DNA of 64,000 nucleotides from Lewinellaceae bacterium (GTDB taxonomy: Bacteria; Bacteroidota; Bacteroidia; Chitinophagales; Saprospiraceae): positions 2,654,001 through 2,718,000 of the forward strand of contig JACJXW010000004.1 of NCBI GenBank assembly GCA_020636405.1. The letters run 5' to 3'. The notes beneath the pieces were generated by a model. It did no database searches. It was not told the DNA's origin and saw only the letters and a program-made list of their open reading frames with translations. Position 1 is the stretch's first letter, and every line of letters begins with the position of its first letter. The position numbers and the translations under genes were made by a program. Of this stretch, positions 43,149 to 52,430 are shown piece by piece.

Positions 43149-44498
43149 ATGATCGGCAAGATAACCATCCGGGATTTTAAAAGCTACCGACAGGCGGAGC
43201 TCAAACTCTCGCCCCTAACGGTATTGGTGGGCGCCAATGCCTCAGGAAAGAGCAACGCCCTGGAAGCCATCCGCTTTTTGAACTGGATGGCGCAGGGACA
43301 CAAGCTGTCCTCCCTGCAATATATGGTTAATGAAAATGACCAGGTGGTTCGGGGCAGAGTTGCTGATCTTCCCCGGCGCGGCACAAAGGAATTCGGGCTG
43401 GGGTGTACGCTTTCCCATTTTAAAGTTAAAGATAAAATTAGGTTTTTTAGAGAGCATGATGATCTCTACGATACGCTCGAACTGAGCTTGGGGCTGCGGG
43501 AAAACGAGGAGTTGCACATCGAGAGCGAGACGGTTTATGCCCCCGGGCAGGAAGGCTACAACACTTTGTATCGAACAATCGAACCCAGCAAGGGAGCGAA
43601 TACCCAGATCAGTGTAGAGTACAACAATTTTGCGAGAGGCGGAAAGAAGCCTCAGATCTCCTGTACGGACCAGATGGCCATATTTCTCCAGATGGAAAGC
43701 GCCGCCCGTTTCGCCGACGGGCATACAAAGGCCAAGCAGTTGATCCCGAAGGTGGCAAAAAAATTTGAGGGCCACCTGGCGGGGGTCTTATTTTTGGACC
43801 CGTTTCCTCAGAAAATGCGGGATTACAGCTTCCTGTCGGAAAAGAAACTATTGGGAGATGGAAGCAATTTGTCTGCCGTGCTCTACCACCTATGGAATGA
43901 TGAAGAGGGAAAAGAGAAAAACAGAAGCGCTATAGTGGAATTCATCCAAAGCCTGCCGGAGCAGGACATTACGGGCATTGATTTCCTGGAAGGGCCCCGC
44001 GGCGAGGTGATGATCCAATTGAAGGAAACTTTTGGAGGGGAAGAGCACTATTGCGATGCCGGCCTGCTTTCCGACGGTACGCTGAGGGTGCTGGCGCTGG
44101 CTGCTGCCTTGTTGTCTGCTGAGCCTGGAAGCCTGGTGATCATTGAGGAAGTGGACAATGGCGTCCACCCCAGCCGGGCGGGCAAGCTGCTGCAGTCCAT
44201 TAATGATATTGCCAAAGAAAAACAGCTGGCCGTGCTGATCAGTAGCCACAACCCGGCGCTTTTGGATGCTCTGCCCGATGAAGCGGTTCCCGACGTTGTT
44301 TTTTGCTATCGCAACCCCCAAACCGGCTGGAGTGAACTGGCGCGCATGGCGGACTTTACCGACTACCCGGAACTGATCGCCCAGGGCGCCCTTGGAGAAC
44401 TGCTGACCAAGGGCCTTATTGACCGCTTTGTGAAGCACCATCCGGGTTCAGAGGAAAAAAAGCAAAAGGCGTTGAAGTGGCTGGAGTCCATTAAATAA
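43149..44498 (+). CDS. AAA-family ABC-like ATPase (defence-associated)
   Basis: A 449-residue ATPase of the AAA_15/AAA_21 (SMC/RecF-like) type. The Walker A motif is GANASGKS at residues 28-35, just after MIGKITIRDFKSYRQAELKL. The ABC signature-like segment is LLSDGTLRVLALAAALL (near residue 307), and the Walker B is LVIIEEVDNGVHPSR (near residue 330), followed by the switch histidine in LISSHNPALLDAL. A start 12 bp earlier is possible. The PIN-like gene begins 11 bp downstream and should be its partner: ATPase plus nuclease pairs are a recurring plan in antiphage systems such as PARIS, Gabija and Septu. The partner type differs here. Confidence 0.88.
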   Translation: MIGKITIRDFKSYRQAELKLSPLTVLVGANASGKSNALEAIRFLNWMAQGHKLSSLQYMVNENDQVVRGRVADLPRRGTKEFGLGCTLSHFKVKDKIRFFREHDDLYDTLELSLGLRENEELHIESETVYAPGQEGYNTLYRTIEPSKGANTQISVEYNNFARGGKKPQISCTDQMAIFLQMESAARFADGHTKAKQLIPKVAKKFEGHLAGVLFLDPFPQKMRDYSFLSEKKLLGDGSNLSAVLYHLWNDEEGKEKNRSAIVEFIQSLPEQDITGIDFLEGPRGEVMIQLKETFGGEEHYCDAGLLSDGTLRVLALAAALLSAEPGSLVIIEEVDNGVHPSRAGKLLQSINDIAKEKQLAVLISSHNPALLDALPDEAVPDVVFCYRNPQTGWSELARMADFTDYPELIAQGALGELLTKGLIDRFVKHHPGSEEKKQKALKWLESIK

Positions 44499-44509
44499 CC
44501 TTGTCGGGC

Positions 44510-44977
44510 ATGCCTGAAAAACCTATAATCTGGATTGTTGACACGGTGATACTCCTCAACGTCCTCGATGTCCCTGGAAAAAACCAGGACCGGGGGCCGG
44601 TTCTGCGAGATTTTCAAATCCGGATTGAACGAGGGGATACATTGCTTTTGCCTTTTGGGGCTATAATTGAAACCGGCAATCACATTGCCCGTTTAACCAG
44701 TGGGAACCATAGAAGAGAATATGCTCAGAAGTTCTCCGAACAGGTAAAGAAAGCCATCAAAGGAGAATCTCCCTGGATACCATTAAACTTTCCAAAACGG
44801 GAAGATATGTTCGTTTGGTTAGATGATTTTCCCAGCAGCGCTACCCGGCAGCTCAGCCTCGTAGATCATTCCATAATAAAGGAATGGGAAGAGCAGTGTC
44901 AAATGTATCAGAATAAATATCAGGTGAGAATATGGAGCCTGGATGGAGGGCTTGTAGGATATGAATGCAATGGATAA
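44510..44977 (+). CDS. PIN-like nuclease candidate paired with the AAA ATPase
   Basis: A 155-residue protein with the acidic layout of a PIN-domain nuclease: Asp11 in IWIVDTVILLN, Glu54 in GAIIETGNHIARL, Asp119 in LSLVDHSIIKEWE and Asp145 in VRIWSLDGGLVGYE. PIN domains use three or four such residues to bind metal and cut RNA. The ATG at 44510 is chosen; a TTG lies 9 bp upstream. It is 11 bp after the ATPase gene and ends 3 bp before hsdR, so the three are cotranscribed. RNA cleavage released by the ATPase on phage sensing is a model, not a result. The assignment rests on motif spacing, not on a clear family match. Confidence 0.65.
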   Translation: MPEKPIIWIVDTVILLNVLDVPGKNQDRGPVLRDFQIRIERGDTLLLPFGAIIETGNHIARLTSGNHRREYAQKFSEQVKKAIKGESPWIPLNFPKREDMFVWLDDFPSSATRQLSLVDHSIIKEWEEQCQMYQNKYQVRIWSLDGGLVGYECNG

Positions 44978-44980
44978 TTT

Positions 44981-47900
44981 ATGAAAAACGTACCCTCATT
45001 CCAGGAAGACCACATCTCCCAACTCCCCGCTCTCCAGTTCCTCCAAAACCTGGGTTACGCCTACCTCTCCCCGGAGGAGGCCCTGGCGCTGCGCGGCGGG
45101 AAAAGCTCGGCGGTGTTGCTGGAAGGTGTGCTGGAAGCGCAGTTGCACAAGATCAACCACCTTCAGTACAAGGGCGTCGAATACGACTTTTCTCCCGGCA
45201 ACATACAGGCCGCCATCAATACCCTGAAGGACGTGCCCCTGCAGGAAGGCCTCATCGCCGCCAACGAGGCCGTTTATAACCTGCTCACCTTGGGCAAAGC
45301 CTTTGAAGAAACCATCGAGGGCGATAAGAAAAGCTACACTCTGCAGTACATCGACTGGAAACACCCGGAGAACAACACCTATCACGTCACCGAAGAATTC
45401 AGCGTGCAGCGCGCCGGCAGCCATGAGCACTACCGGCCCGACATCTTGCTGTTCGTCAACGGCATTCCTTTGGTGGTGATCGAATGCAAGCGGCCGGACA
45501 TCAAGGAGCCGATCAGCCAGGCTATCTCCCAGCACCTGCGCAACCAGCAGGAGGACGGCATCCGCCTGCTCTATGCCTATTCGCAGATCCTGCTGAGCCT
45601 GGCTACCAACGATGCGGCCTACGCCACAACCGGAACGAAGGAGAAATTCTGGTCGAAGTGGAAGGAGCAGTTTGACCTGGAGGCGGAAGGACAGCAGTTC
45701 GATCAAACGCTGAGCGAGCTGAAGAACCGCCCCCTGGCGGACGAGCAGATGCAACAACTGTTTGCCCAGCGCTACGCTTACGTGCGGCGGCATTTCGAAA
45801 AAGCGGCGGAATACGAACGGGCTGTCACCGAACAGGACCAATACCTCTACGCCCTCTGCCGCCCCGTCCGCTTGCTGGACCTCAATTTCAACTTCATCGT
45901 TTACGACGCCGGCGCAAAAAAGATCGCCCGCTATCAGCAGTATTTTGCTATCAAAAAGACGATGGATCGGCTTCGGGTGCTGGAACACGGAAAGCGCCGG
46001 GGTGGGGTCATCTGGCACACCCAGGGCAGCGGCAAGTCGCTAACGATGGTGATGCTGGCCCAGGCCATCGCGCTCGACAAGGCCATCCGCAACCCCAAGA
46101 TCGTCATCGTCACCGACCGGGTTGACCTGGACGACCAGATCTACCAGACGTTTAAAAAGTGCCAGCTGCCCGTCCTGCAGGCCCGGACCGGTAAGCATCT
46201 TTTGGAGCTGTTGGGCAGCAAGAGCGACGCTGTGGTAACCACCATCATCAACAAATTCGATACGGCGGTCAACCAGGCCCGGAAGCCTTTCGAATCGCCG
46301 GATATCTTTGTGCTGGTGGACGAGGGGCACCGCTCCCAGCACGGCATTTTTAACATCAGTATGGAAAAGGTGTTTCCCAACGGCTGTTTCGTGGCCTTCA
46401 CCGGGACGCCCCTGCGGAAAAGAGAGAAGAATACCGCTAAAAAGTTCGGCGGGCTGATCGACAAATATACCGTCGATCAGGCGGTAAAGGATAAAGCTGT
46501 GGTGCCCCTGCTGTACGAAGGCCGCCATGCTCTGCAGGAGGTCAACGAGCGCCCGATCGATGCCTATTTCGCCAAAGTTTCGGAGCCGTTGACCGAATAC
46601 CAGCGGGCAGACCTGAAGAAGAAATTCAGCCGCGCCGACCAGCTGAACGTCGCCGATCAGAAGATCTACGCCATTGCCTGGGACATCAGTGAGCACTACC
46701 GAGACACCAGCGCCGGCACGGACTGGAAGGGGCAGCTCGTCTGCCAGAGCAAGCTGTCCGCCATCAAGTACAAAAAGTACCTGGATGACATCGGGCGGGT
46801 TTCCTCCGAAGTGCTCATCTCTCCGCCCGATATGCGGGAAGGGGAAGACAGCGCCTACGACGAGTCAAGCGATGAGGTTAAGCGCTTCTGGAAAAGTAAG
46901 ATGGACGAGTTTGGGGGCAGCCCCAAAAAATACGAAAAGCACCTCATCAACCGCTTCAAGTACGACGACGAACCAGAGATCATCATCGTGGTGGACAAAC
47001 TGCTGACCGGCTTCGACGCCCCTCGCAATACCTTCCTTTACCTTACCCGTAGTCTGCGGGAGCATACCCTGTTGCAGGCCATTGCCCGTGTCAACCGGGT
47101 GCATTCCGGCAAGGACTACGGTTTCATCATCGACTACTACGGCGTGCTGAAAGAACTGGATGAAGCTCTGCGCACCTATTCCAGCTTCCAGGAATTCGAC
47201 GCCGAGGACCTGGAATTTACCCTGGTCAATATCGCAGAGGAGGTCAAAAAGTTGCCGCAGTCCCATTCCGAACTCTGGGACATCTTCCAGGCCGTGCCCA
47301 ACAAATACGACGAGCCAGCCTACGAGGAGACCCTCCGTGATGAAGCCAAACGAGCGGCATTCTACGATAAGCTCAGCGTGTATGCGCGGTTGTTTAAGCT
47401 GGCCTTATCCAGCATCGAATGGAATACCGAAACGCCGCAAAAGGAGATCGACCGGTATAAATACGACCTGGGCTTTTTCTCCAGGCTCCGTCTTTCCGTC
47501 CGCCAGCGTTTTGCCGATGTGGTGGATTTCAAATCCTATGAAGATCAGATCCAGAAGCTGATCGACAAGCACGTCACTTCCCATGAAGTGAGGCCCATTA
47601 CGGAGTTGGTCAACATCTTTGACAAGGAGGAATTTGAGCAAGAGGTGGAAAAGATCACGGGCGTGGCGGCCCGGGCGGACACCATTGCCCACCGTACTGC
47701 CAAGCACATCAATGAAAAGATGGACGAGGATCCAGCTTTTTACAAAAAGTTTTCCGAGCTGCTCAAGGAAACCATCCGGGCCTATGAGGAGCGGCGCATC
47801 TCGGAAGCGGAGTATTTGAAGCGGGCTAAAGACATTGAAGAATCGGTGCTGCATCGTACAGGCAGTGATATTCCGGAGAGTTTGAGAGGTAGAGAGGTGG

Positions 47901-48208
47901 CTCAGGCATTTTATGGCATTACATTCGAGTCTATTAAATCGAAGTTCGAGGATGAGGGGCATGCCCGGTTCGTAGCTGCCGAAGCCGGCGGCGGTATCGA
48001 TGATATAGTACAACAGCTTGTCCTGGATAACGGCAAACCAAAGGTGGATTGGTGGGATAAATCCGACCTGATCGGCCAGATGGAGATCGCCATCGGCGAT
48101 TATCTGATGGACGACATCCGGGATAAATACGGCGTAAACCTTTCCTTTGGTGATATTGACGATATTGCCGCCAGAAGCATTGAGGTGGCAAAGTTGAGGT
48201 ACAAATAA
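44981..48208 (+). CDS. hsdR: Type I restriction endonuclease subunit
   Basis: A 1075-residue motor-nuclease. The N-terminal PD-(D/E)xK nuclease has Asp154 in YRPDILLFVNG and Glu168-Cys-Lys170 in LVVIECKRPD. The SF2 helicase core follows: Walker A HTQGSGKSLTMVMLA (near residue 345), the DEGH box in VLVDEGHRSQHG, TGTPL, and the later motif ARVNRVHSGKDYGFIIDY. The C-terminal 250 residues are helical and bind the methyltransferase. It is separated from hsdM and hsdS by several cargo genes, yet remains on the same strand. The coding sequence is full length with no frameshift, so the restriction activity should be live. Confidence 0.97.
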   Translation: MKNVPSFQEDHISQLPALQFLQNLGYAYLSPEEALALRGGKSSAVLLEGVLEAQLHKINHLQYKGVEYDFSPGNIQAAINTLKDVPLQEGLIAANEAVYNLLTLGKAFEETIEGDKKSYTLQYIDWKHPENNTYHVTEEFSVQRAGSHEHYRPDILLFVNGIPLVVIECKRPDIKEPISQAISQHLRNQQEDGIRLLYAYSQILLSLATNDAAYATTGTKEKFWSKWKEQFDLEAEGQQFDQTLSELKNRPLADEQMQQLFAQRYAYVRRHFEKAAEYERAVTEQDQYLYALCRPVRLLDLNFNFIVYDAGAKKIARYQQYFAIKKTMDRLRVLEHGKRRGGVIWHTQGSGKSLTMVMLAQAIALDKAIRNPKIVIVTDRVDLDDQIYQTFKKCQLPVLQARTGKHLLELLGSKSDAVVTTIINKFDTAVNQARKPFESPDIFVLVDEGHRSQHGIFNISMEKVFPNGCFVAFTGTPLRKREKNTAKKFGGLIDKYTVDQAVKDKAVVPLLYEGRHALQEVNERPIDAYFAKVSEPLTEYQRADLKKKFSRADQLNVADQKIYAIAWDISEHYRDTSAGTDWKGQLVCQSKLSAIKYKKYLDDIGRVSSEVLISPPDMREGEDSAYDESSDEVKRFWKSKMDEFGGSPKKYEKHLINRFKYDDEPEIIIVVDKLLTGFDAPRNTFLYLTRSLREHTLLQAIARVNRVHSGKDYGFIIDYYGVLKELDEALRTYSSFQEFDAEDLEFTLVNIAEEVKKLPQSHSELWDIFQAVPNKYDEPAYEETLRDEAKRAAFYDKLSVYARLFKLALSSIEWNTETPQKEIDRYKYDLGFFSRLRLSVRQRFADVVDFKSYEDQIQKLIDKHVTSHEVRPITELVNIFDKEEFEQEVEKITGVAARADTIAHRTAKHINEKMDEDPAFYKKFSELLKETIRAYEERRISEAEYLKRAKDIEESVLHRTGSDIPESLRGREVAQAFYGITFESIKSKFEDEGHARFVAAEAGGGIDDIVQQLVLDNGKPKVDWWDKSDLIGQMEIAIGDYLMDDIRDKYGVNLSFGDIDDIAARSIEVAKLRYK

Positions 48209-48213
48209 ACACA

Positions 48214-48912
48214 ATGAGCGAACACCGGCTGCAATTCGGCTCGAAAGAGATCGTATTTGACCTGAAGTACCAGGACCGTAAATCCCTGGGCATCACCGTC
48301 CACCCCGATAGAAGGGTGACGGTCAAAGCGCCGGTGGACGCCGCACTGGAAAAAGTACTGGAGAAGGTCCGAAAGCGCGCGCCTTGGATACTGAAACAGC
48401 AGAGCTATTTCCTGTCTTTCGAGCCGCTGACTCCACCCCGGAAATACGTTAGCGGGGAAAGCCATTTGTATCTCGGCAGGCAATATCGTTTAAGGATCAT
48501 CCACGCTACGAAAGAGGAAGTTAAGTTGAAAAGGGGCTTTCTGGAAGTTTATTCCCAAGACAAAACCAGAGCAAGAAAGCTGGCGCTTGACTGGTACAAG
48601 GCGCGTGCAGAGTTAAAATTCCGGGAAATAGCGGAAAAATGGATCGACCGGTTTAAAAAATATGGAGTGGAACCTTCCGCTATGGTCATCAAATGGATGG
48701 ACAAGCGCTGGGGCAGTTGTACTCCGAAGGGAAAGATAATTCTCAATATCGAGCTAGTGAAAGCTCCGAAGGGTTGCATTGAATACGTGATCGTCCATGA
48801 ACTCTGCCATTTGGTACACCATAACCACAGCACCCCCTTTTTTGAACTGCAAACCCGGGAAATGCCAGAGTGGCGGAAGTGGAAGGAAAGGTTGGAGAAT
48901 ATACTAGCATAG
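48214..48912 (+). CDS. YgjP-type (DUF45/SprT-like) metallopeptidase
   Basis: A 232-residue protein starting 5 bp after hsdR. The zinc motif is HELCHLVHHNHSTPFF, preceded by the family block MDKRWGSCTPKGKIILN and IEYVIVHE. The N-terminal half is basic with beta strands (KSLGITVHPDRRVTVKAP). This YgjP/M48-like family is a frequent neighbour of hsdR, where its role is undefined; protein processing within the restriction complex is one idea. It is the last gene of the island. Confidence 0.92.
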   Translation: MSEHRLQFGSKEIVFDLKYQDRKSLGITVHPDRRVTVKAPVDAALEKVLEKVRKRAPWILKQQSYFLSFEPLTPPRKYVSGESHLYLGRQYRLRIIHATKEEVKLKRGFLEVYSQDKTRARKLALDWYKARAELKFREIAEKWIDRFKKYGVEPSAMVIKWMDKRWGSCTPKGKIILNIELVKAPKGCIEYVIVHELCHLVHHNHSTPFFELQTREMPEWRKWKERLENILA

Positions 48913-48952
48913 AAAAATCGTATATTCACCCCGAAAACAATCCTAACCAAAC

Positions 48953-50989
48953 ATGAACGTCACCACTGGATTCCACGACGCCATCCTCGAAGGCATTCCC
49001 GAAGAATTACCTGCTTCCAGGCCCTACGATCCCAATGTCAGCCATGCGCCGCAGCGCGTCATCGAGGGGGTGCTCACCGATAAGGACAAGGCGCTGGCCA
49101 TTAAGAACGCCCTGCGCTATTTCGACCCCCGCCACCACGAGGTGCTGGCCGCCGAATTCGCCCGCGAACTGGAGGAGTACGGCCGCATCTATATGCACCG
49201 CTTCCGGCCCGGCTACGAAATGTACGCCCGCCCCATCGATGAATACCCCCATCGTTCCCGTCAGGCGGCGGCCATCATGCTGATGATCCAGAACAATCTC
49301 GATCCCAAGGTGGCCAAGCACCCGCAGGAGCTGATCACTTACGGCGGCAACGGGGCCGTCTTCCAGAACTGGGCGCAGTACCGCCTGGCCATGCAATACC
49401 TGGCCGAGATGACCGACGAGCAGACGCTGGTGCTCTATTCCGGGCATCCGTTGGGGCTCTTCCCTTCGCACAAGGACGCTCCCCGGGTGGTGGTCACCAA
49501 TGGAATGATGATCCCCAACTATTCGAGCAAGGAAGATTACAACAAGTTCAACGCCCTGGGCGTCACCTCCTACGGCCAGATGACGGCAGGCTCCTTTATG
49601 TACATCGGGCCGCAGGGTATCGTGCACGGCACTACTATTACCCTGCTCAACGCCGGCCGCCTGAAAAAACTGGGTAAAGACAGCCTGCACGGCAAGGTAT
49701 TCGTCACTTCCGGCCTGGGCGGCATGTCGGGGGCGCAGTCGGTGGCCGCCGTCATCGCCGGCGCGGTGGGCGTCATTGCCGAGGTGGACCCCGACGCGGT
49801 ACAGCAGCGCCTCATCGATGGTTACATTCAAAAAACCAACATCTATACCGATCTGGATAGGCTGATCGCCCGTATGGAGGAATGCCGGCGAAAGGAAGAG
49901 GCCATCACGCTGGTCTACCAGGGCAACGTGGTGGACCTGTGGGAGAAGTTCGTCGAAGAGGGGGTGGAGGTGGAACTGGGGTCGGATCAGACTTCCCTTC
50001 ACAATATCGAAGGGCTGGGCTATTGCCCGGCAGGATATACTTTCGAAGAAGCCAAGCGCCTGCTGGCAAAGGATTCCGTTCGATTCATGACAGAAGTGCG
50101 GGCTACGCTGCGCCGCCACGTCAATGCTGTCAATACGATGGCGGAGCGCGGCATGTACTTCTGGGATTACGGCAACGCCTTTCTGGTGGAGGCCGGCAAA
50201 TCGGGCGCCGACATCTGGAAAAATAAAACGGAAGGCCTGTTTCGGTACGCCTCCTATGTGGAGGACATCATGGGGCCCATGTGTTTCGATTACGGCTTCG
50301 GCCCCTTCCGCTGGGTGTGCACTTCGGGCTCCAAAGATGATCTCGATCAAACGGACGCTATCGCCGCCCAGATTTTGAAGGAGATGCTGGCCGAAGCGCC
50401 GGAGGAAATCCACGCCCAACTGAAAGACAACATCCGCTGGATCGAAGCGGCGGACGAAAATATTCCCATTGTCGGTTCCAAGTCCCGCATCCTGTACGCC
50501 GATGCGGAGGGGCGCATCCGCATCGCCCGGGCCTTTAACGACGCTATCGCCCGTCGGGCTATCTCGGCGCCCGTTGTGCTCGGGCGGGACCATCACGACG
50601 TATCCGGTACCGATTCTCCCTTTCGGGAAACGGCCAACATTTACGACGGCTCCCGCTTCACTGCCGACATGGCTGTGCACAATGTGATCGGCGACAGCTT
50701 CCGTGGCGCCACCTGGGTATCGCTGCACAACGGGGGCGGCGTCGGCTGGGGCGAGGTCATCAACGGCGGCTTCGGCCTGGTGCTCGACGGCAGCCCGGAG
50801 GCGGAGCGCCGCCTGGAGAGCATGCTCTTCTGGGATGTCAACAACGGCATCGCCCGCCGCTCCTGGGCCCGCAACGAGGGGGCTATCCACAGTGCTCAGC
50901 GCGCTATGGAACAAACGCCGGGGCTAAAGATCACCCTGCCGAATATTGCGGATGATGGGGTGGTGGAGCAGGCGTTGAGGAAGGGATGA
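48953..50989 (+). CDS. hutU: Urocanate hydratase
   Basis: A 678-residue urocanase, the second enzyme of histidine breakdown, converting urocanate to imidazolone propionate with tightly bound NAD. Marks are LITYGGNGAVFQNWAQYRL, the dinucleotide region SGLGGMSGAQSVAAVI, the active-site cysteine segment GLGYCPAGYTFEEA, and GLFRYASYVEDIMGPMCFDY. The length is that of the long form seen in Bacteroidota (classical enzymes have about 555 residues). No other hut gene is in the window, so the pathway is split or the rest lies elsewhere. Octamer repeats begin 3 bp after the stop codon. Confidence 0.96.
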   Translation: MNVTTGFHDAILEGIPEELPASRPYDPNVSHAPQRVIEGVLTDKDKALAIKNALRYFDPRHHEVLAAEFARELEEYGRIYMHRFRPGYEMYARPIDEYPHRSRQAAAIMLMIQNNLDPKVAKHPQELITYGGNGAVFQNWAQYRLAMQYLAEMTDEQTLVLYSGHPLGLFPSHKDAPRVVVTNGMMIPNYSSKEDYNKFNALGVTSYGQMTAGSFMYIGPQGIVHGTTITLLNAGRLKKLGKDSLHGKVFVTSGLGGMSGAQSVAAVIAGAVGVIAEVDPDAVQQRLIDGYIQKTNIYTDLDRLIARMEECRRKEEAITLVYQGNVVDLWEKFVEEGVEVELGSDQTSLHNIEGLGYCPAGYTFEEAKRLLAKDSVRFMTEVRATLRRHVNAVNTMAERGMYFWDYGNAFLVEAGKSGADIWKNKTEGLFRYASYVEDIMGPMCFDYGFGPFRWVCTSGSKDDLDQTDAIAAQILKEMLAEAPEEIHAQLKDNIRWIEAADENIPIVGSKSRILYADAEGRIRIARAFNDAIARRAISAPVVLGRDHHDVSGTDSPFRETANIYDGSRFTADMAVHNVIGDSFRGATWVSLHNGGGVGWGEVINGGFGLVLDGSPEAERRLESMLFWDVNNGIARRSWARNEGAIHSAQRAMEQTPGLKITLPNIADDGVVEQALRKG

Positions 50990-50991
50990 TC

Positions 50992-51106
50992 GTGCATTTG
51001 TGTATTCGTGTATTCGTGTATTCGTGCATTTGTAGGGGGCCGAATGCCTGCCGGATTGCGCACCGGTTACTTATACACAAATGCACGAATGCACCTATAC
51101 ACATTT
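50992..51106. repeat. Mirrored octamer arrays after hutU
   Basis: Left arm at 50992-51031: gtgcattt, gtgtattc three times, gtgcattt. Right arm at 51075-51106: acacaaat, gcacgaat, gcacctat, acacattt. The arms are inverse complements (for example gtgcatttgta against tacacaaatgcac), so the RNA can form a hairpin of about 18 pairs. The octamer gtgtattc is the complement of gaatacac in the 13-unit array at 13021. Confidence 0.85.
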
Positions 51107-51123
51107 ATTAACCCGACTGTAAA

Positions 51124-52344
51124 ATGATGAAAAAACAGCTCCTTTTTCCAATTCTTGTCCTGGCTATTCCGGCCTTTAGCCAGGAGTTTTCTACCGACAG
51201 TCTATTCCAATTGGCGCTGGAGGACTTGCCCGCCTTTTCCAAACAGATCACCGCCAAAGCGGAGACGGATCTCGAAAAGGCGGAAGCCGTCGTCGGCTGG
51301 TACGCTCGCCATTTCGACTGGACGTATACGGATTACCAGCGGCGGACAGTGCAGGACATCCTGGCGCGGCGCGGCGGCAACTGCAATGAACTGGCGATGG
51401 TTGCCAAAGCTTCCCTCGGATCCTTGGGGGTAAAGATGCGGCGTATGCGGGAGATCAACCTGCACATCACCTCCGATCGGCGGCAGGCGAGTGCAGTGCA
51501 GCGGGTTGCTGAAATCGGTAATAAGGCTTCTGTTTTCGGGCGCCGGCACAACGACCACGTCTGGCTGGAGGTGTACGATCAGGCCTCGGAACAATGGATA
51601 CCGGCCGACCCTTCCCTCGGCGTGGTGGGGCTGCGCCCCTGGCTGGCCGCCCGCTACAGTTTTGGAAAGCGTTATTCCCTGGACCCCAGTTCGGAAGATA
51701 TGATCGCTCCGTTTGCGGTTTTTGCAGAGAGCGAAGGGCAATGGATCAACCGAACGGCAGAATACGCTATTAATGGGTTCGATGGCCTGTACTATGGCCA
51801 GCTGGCGGAGCTGCCCTCCTGGAGCCGATGGGTGGAACAGGTAGAACAATTGGATGATCTTGCGCTGGCGGCCTTTCAGGGGCAGGCCAACCTGCATGAG
51901 CAAAGCGAAAAGATCGAAGTCCTGGCGGAAACTTACCAACAGCTTGGGCAGGAATTCCTGGCTACCGATCTCGGCATTATCCATCAGAACATCGACGCCT
52001 TTTCCCAAAGCCTGGTGGCAGGAGATTTTGAAGCCGTTGTTGCCGCCTACACCCATGATGCCAAGCTCTTTCCCCAACGCGGGGATATCCGCCGGGGTGA
52101 AGCCTCTATCCGTTCTTATTGGACGCCCCCTGCTGATAGGGAGAGCCGGGCCGTACACCACCGCATCATGCCGGAGGAGATCGTGGTGCTGGATGACACG
52201 GCTTATGACTGGGGCTACTACGAAGGGGCTACCCGCCGGGGGGACGGCACTGAGGTGCACTGGGAGGGCAAGTACGTCATCGTTTGGAAAAAGACAGCGG
52301 AGGGGCAGTGGAAGATCTACCTGGACAGCTGGAATAACCTGTAA
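51124..52344 (+). CDS. Secreted transglutaminase-like protein with SnoaL/NTF2-like tail
   Basis: A 406-residue protein with a signal peptide (LLFPILVLAIPAFSQ). The transglutaminase-core triad is present: Cys87 in RRGGNCNELAMVA, His145 in RRHNDHVWLEVYD, and Asp in WIPADPSLGVVG. The C-terminal 130 residues are an NTF2-like domain (SQSLVAGDFEAVVAAYTHDA and WKIYLDSWNN). Such proteins act as cysteine proteases or cross-linkers in the envelope; the substrate is unknown. Two adjacent ATGs make the start ambiguous by 3 bp. Confidence 0.85.
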   Translation: MMKKQLLFPILVLAIPAFSQEFSTDSLFQLALEDLPAFSKQITAKAETDLEKAEAVVGWYARHFDWTYTDYQRRTVQDILARRGGNCNELAMVAKASLGSLGVKMRRMREINLHITSDRRQASAVQRVAEIGNKASVFGRRHNDHVWLEVYDQASEQWIPADPSLGVVGLRPWLAARYSFGKRYSLDPSSEDMIAPFAVFAESEGQWINRTAEYAINGFDGLYYGQLAELPSWSRWVEQVEQLDDLALAAFQGQANLHEQSEKIEVLAETYQQLGQEFLATDLGIIHQNIDAFSQSLVAGDFEAVVAAYTHDAKLFPQRGDIRRGEASIRSYWTPPADRESRAVHHRIMPEEIVVLDDTAYDWGYYEGATRRGDGTEVHWEGKYVIVWKKTAEGQWKIYLDSWNNL

Positions 52345-52430
52345 GTGAAATTACGGGCCACCTGAAAGTGGGCTGTATGGCAGATAATTGTAAATTAGTG
52401 GGGTAATACAAAAACGAAAAACCCCCTGAT

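Noticed and set aside
35030..48950. Integrative element with attachment repeats around the defence island
   Set aside because: No integrase, transposase, tRNA target or flanking direct repeat was found, so the island is described without borders.
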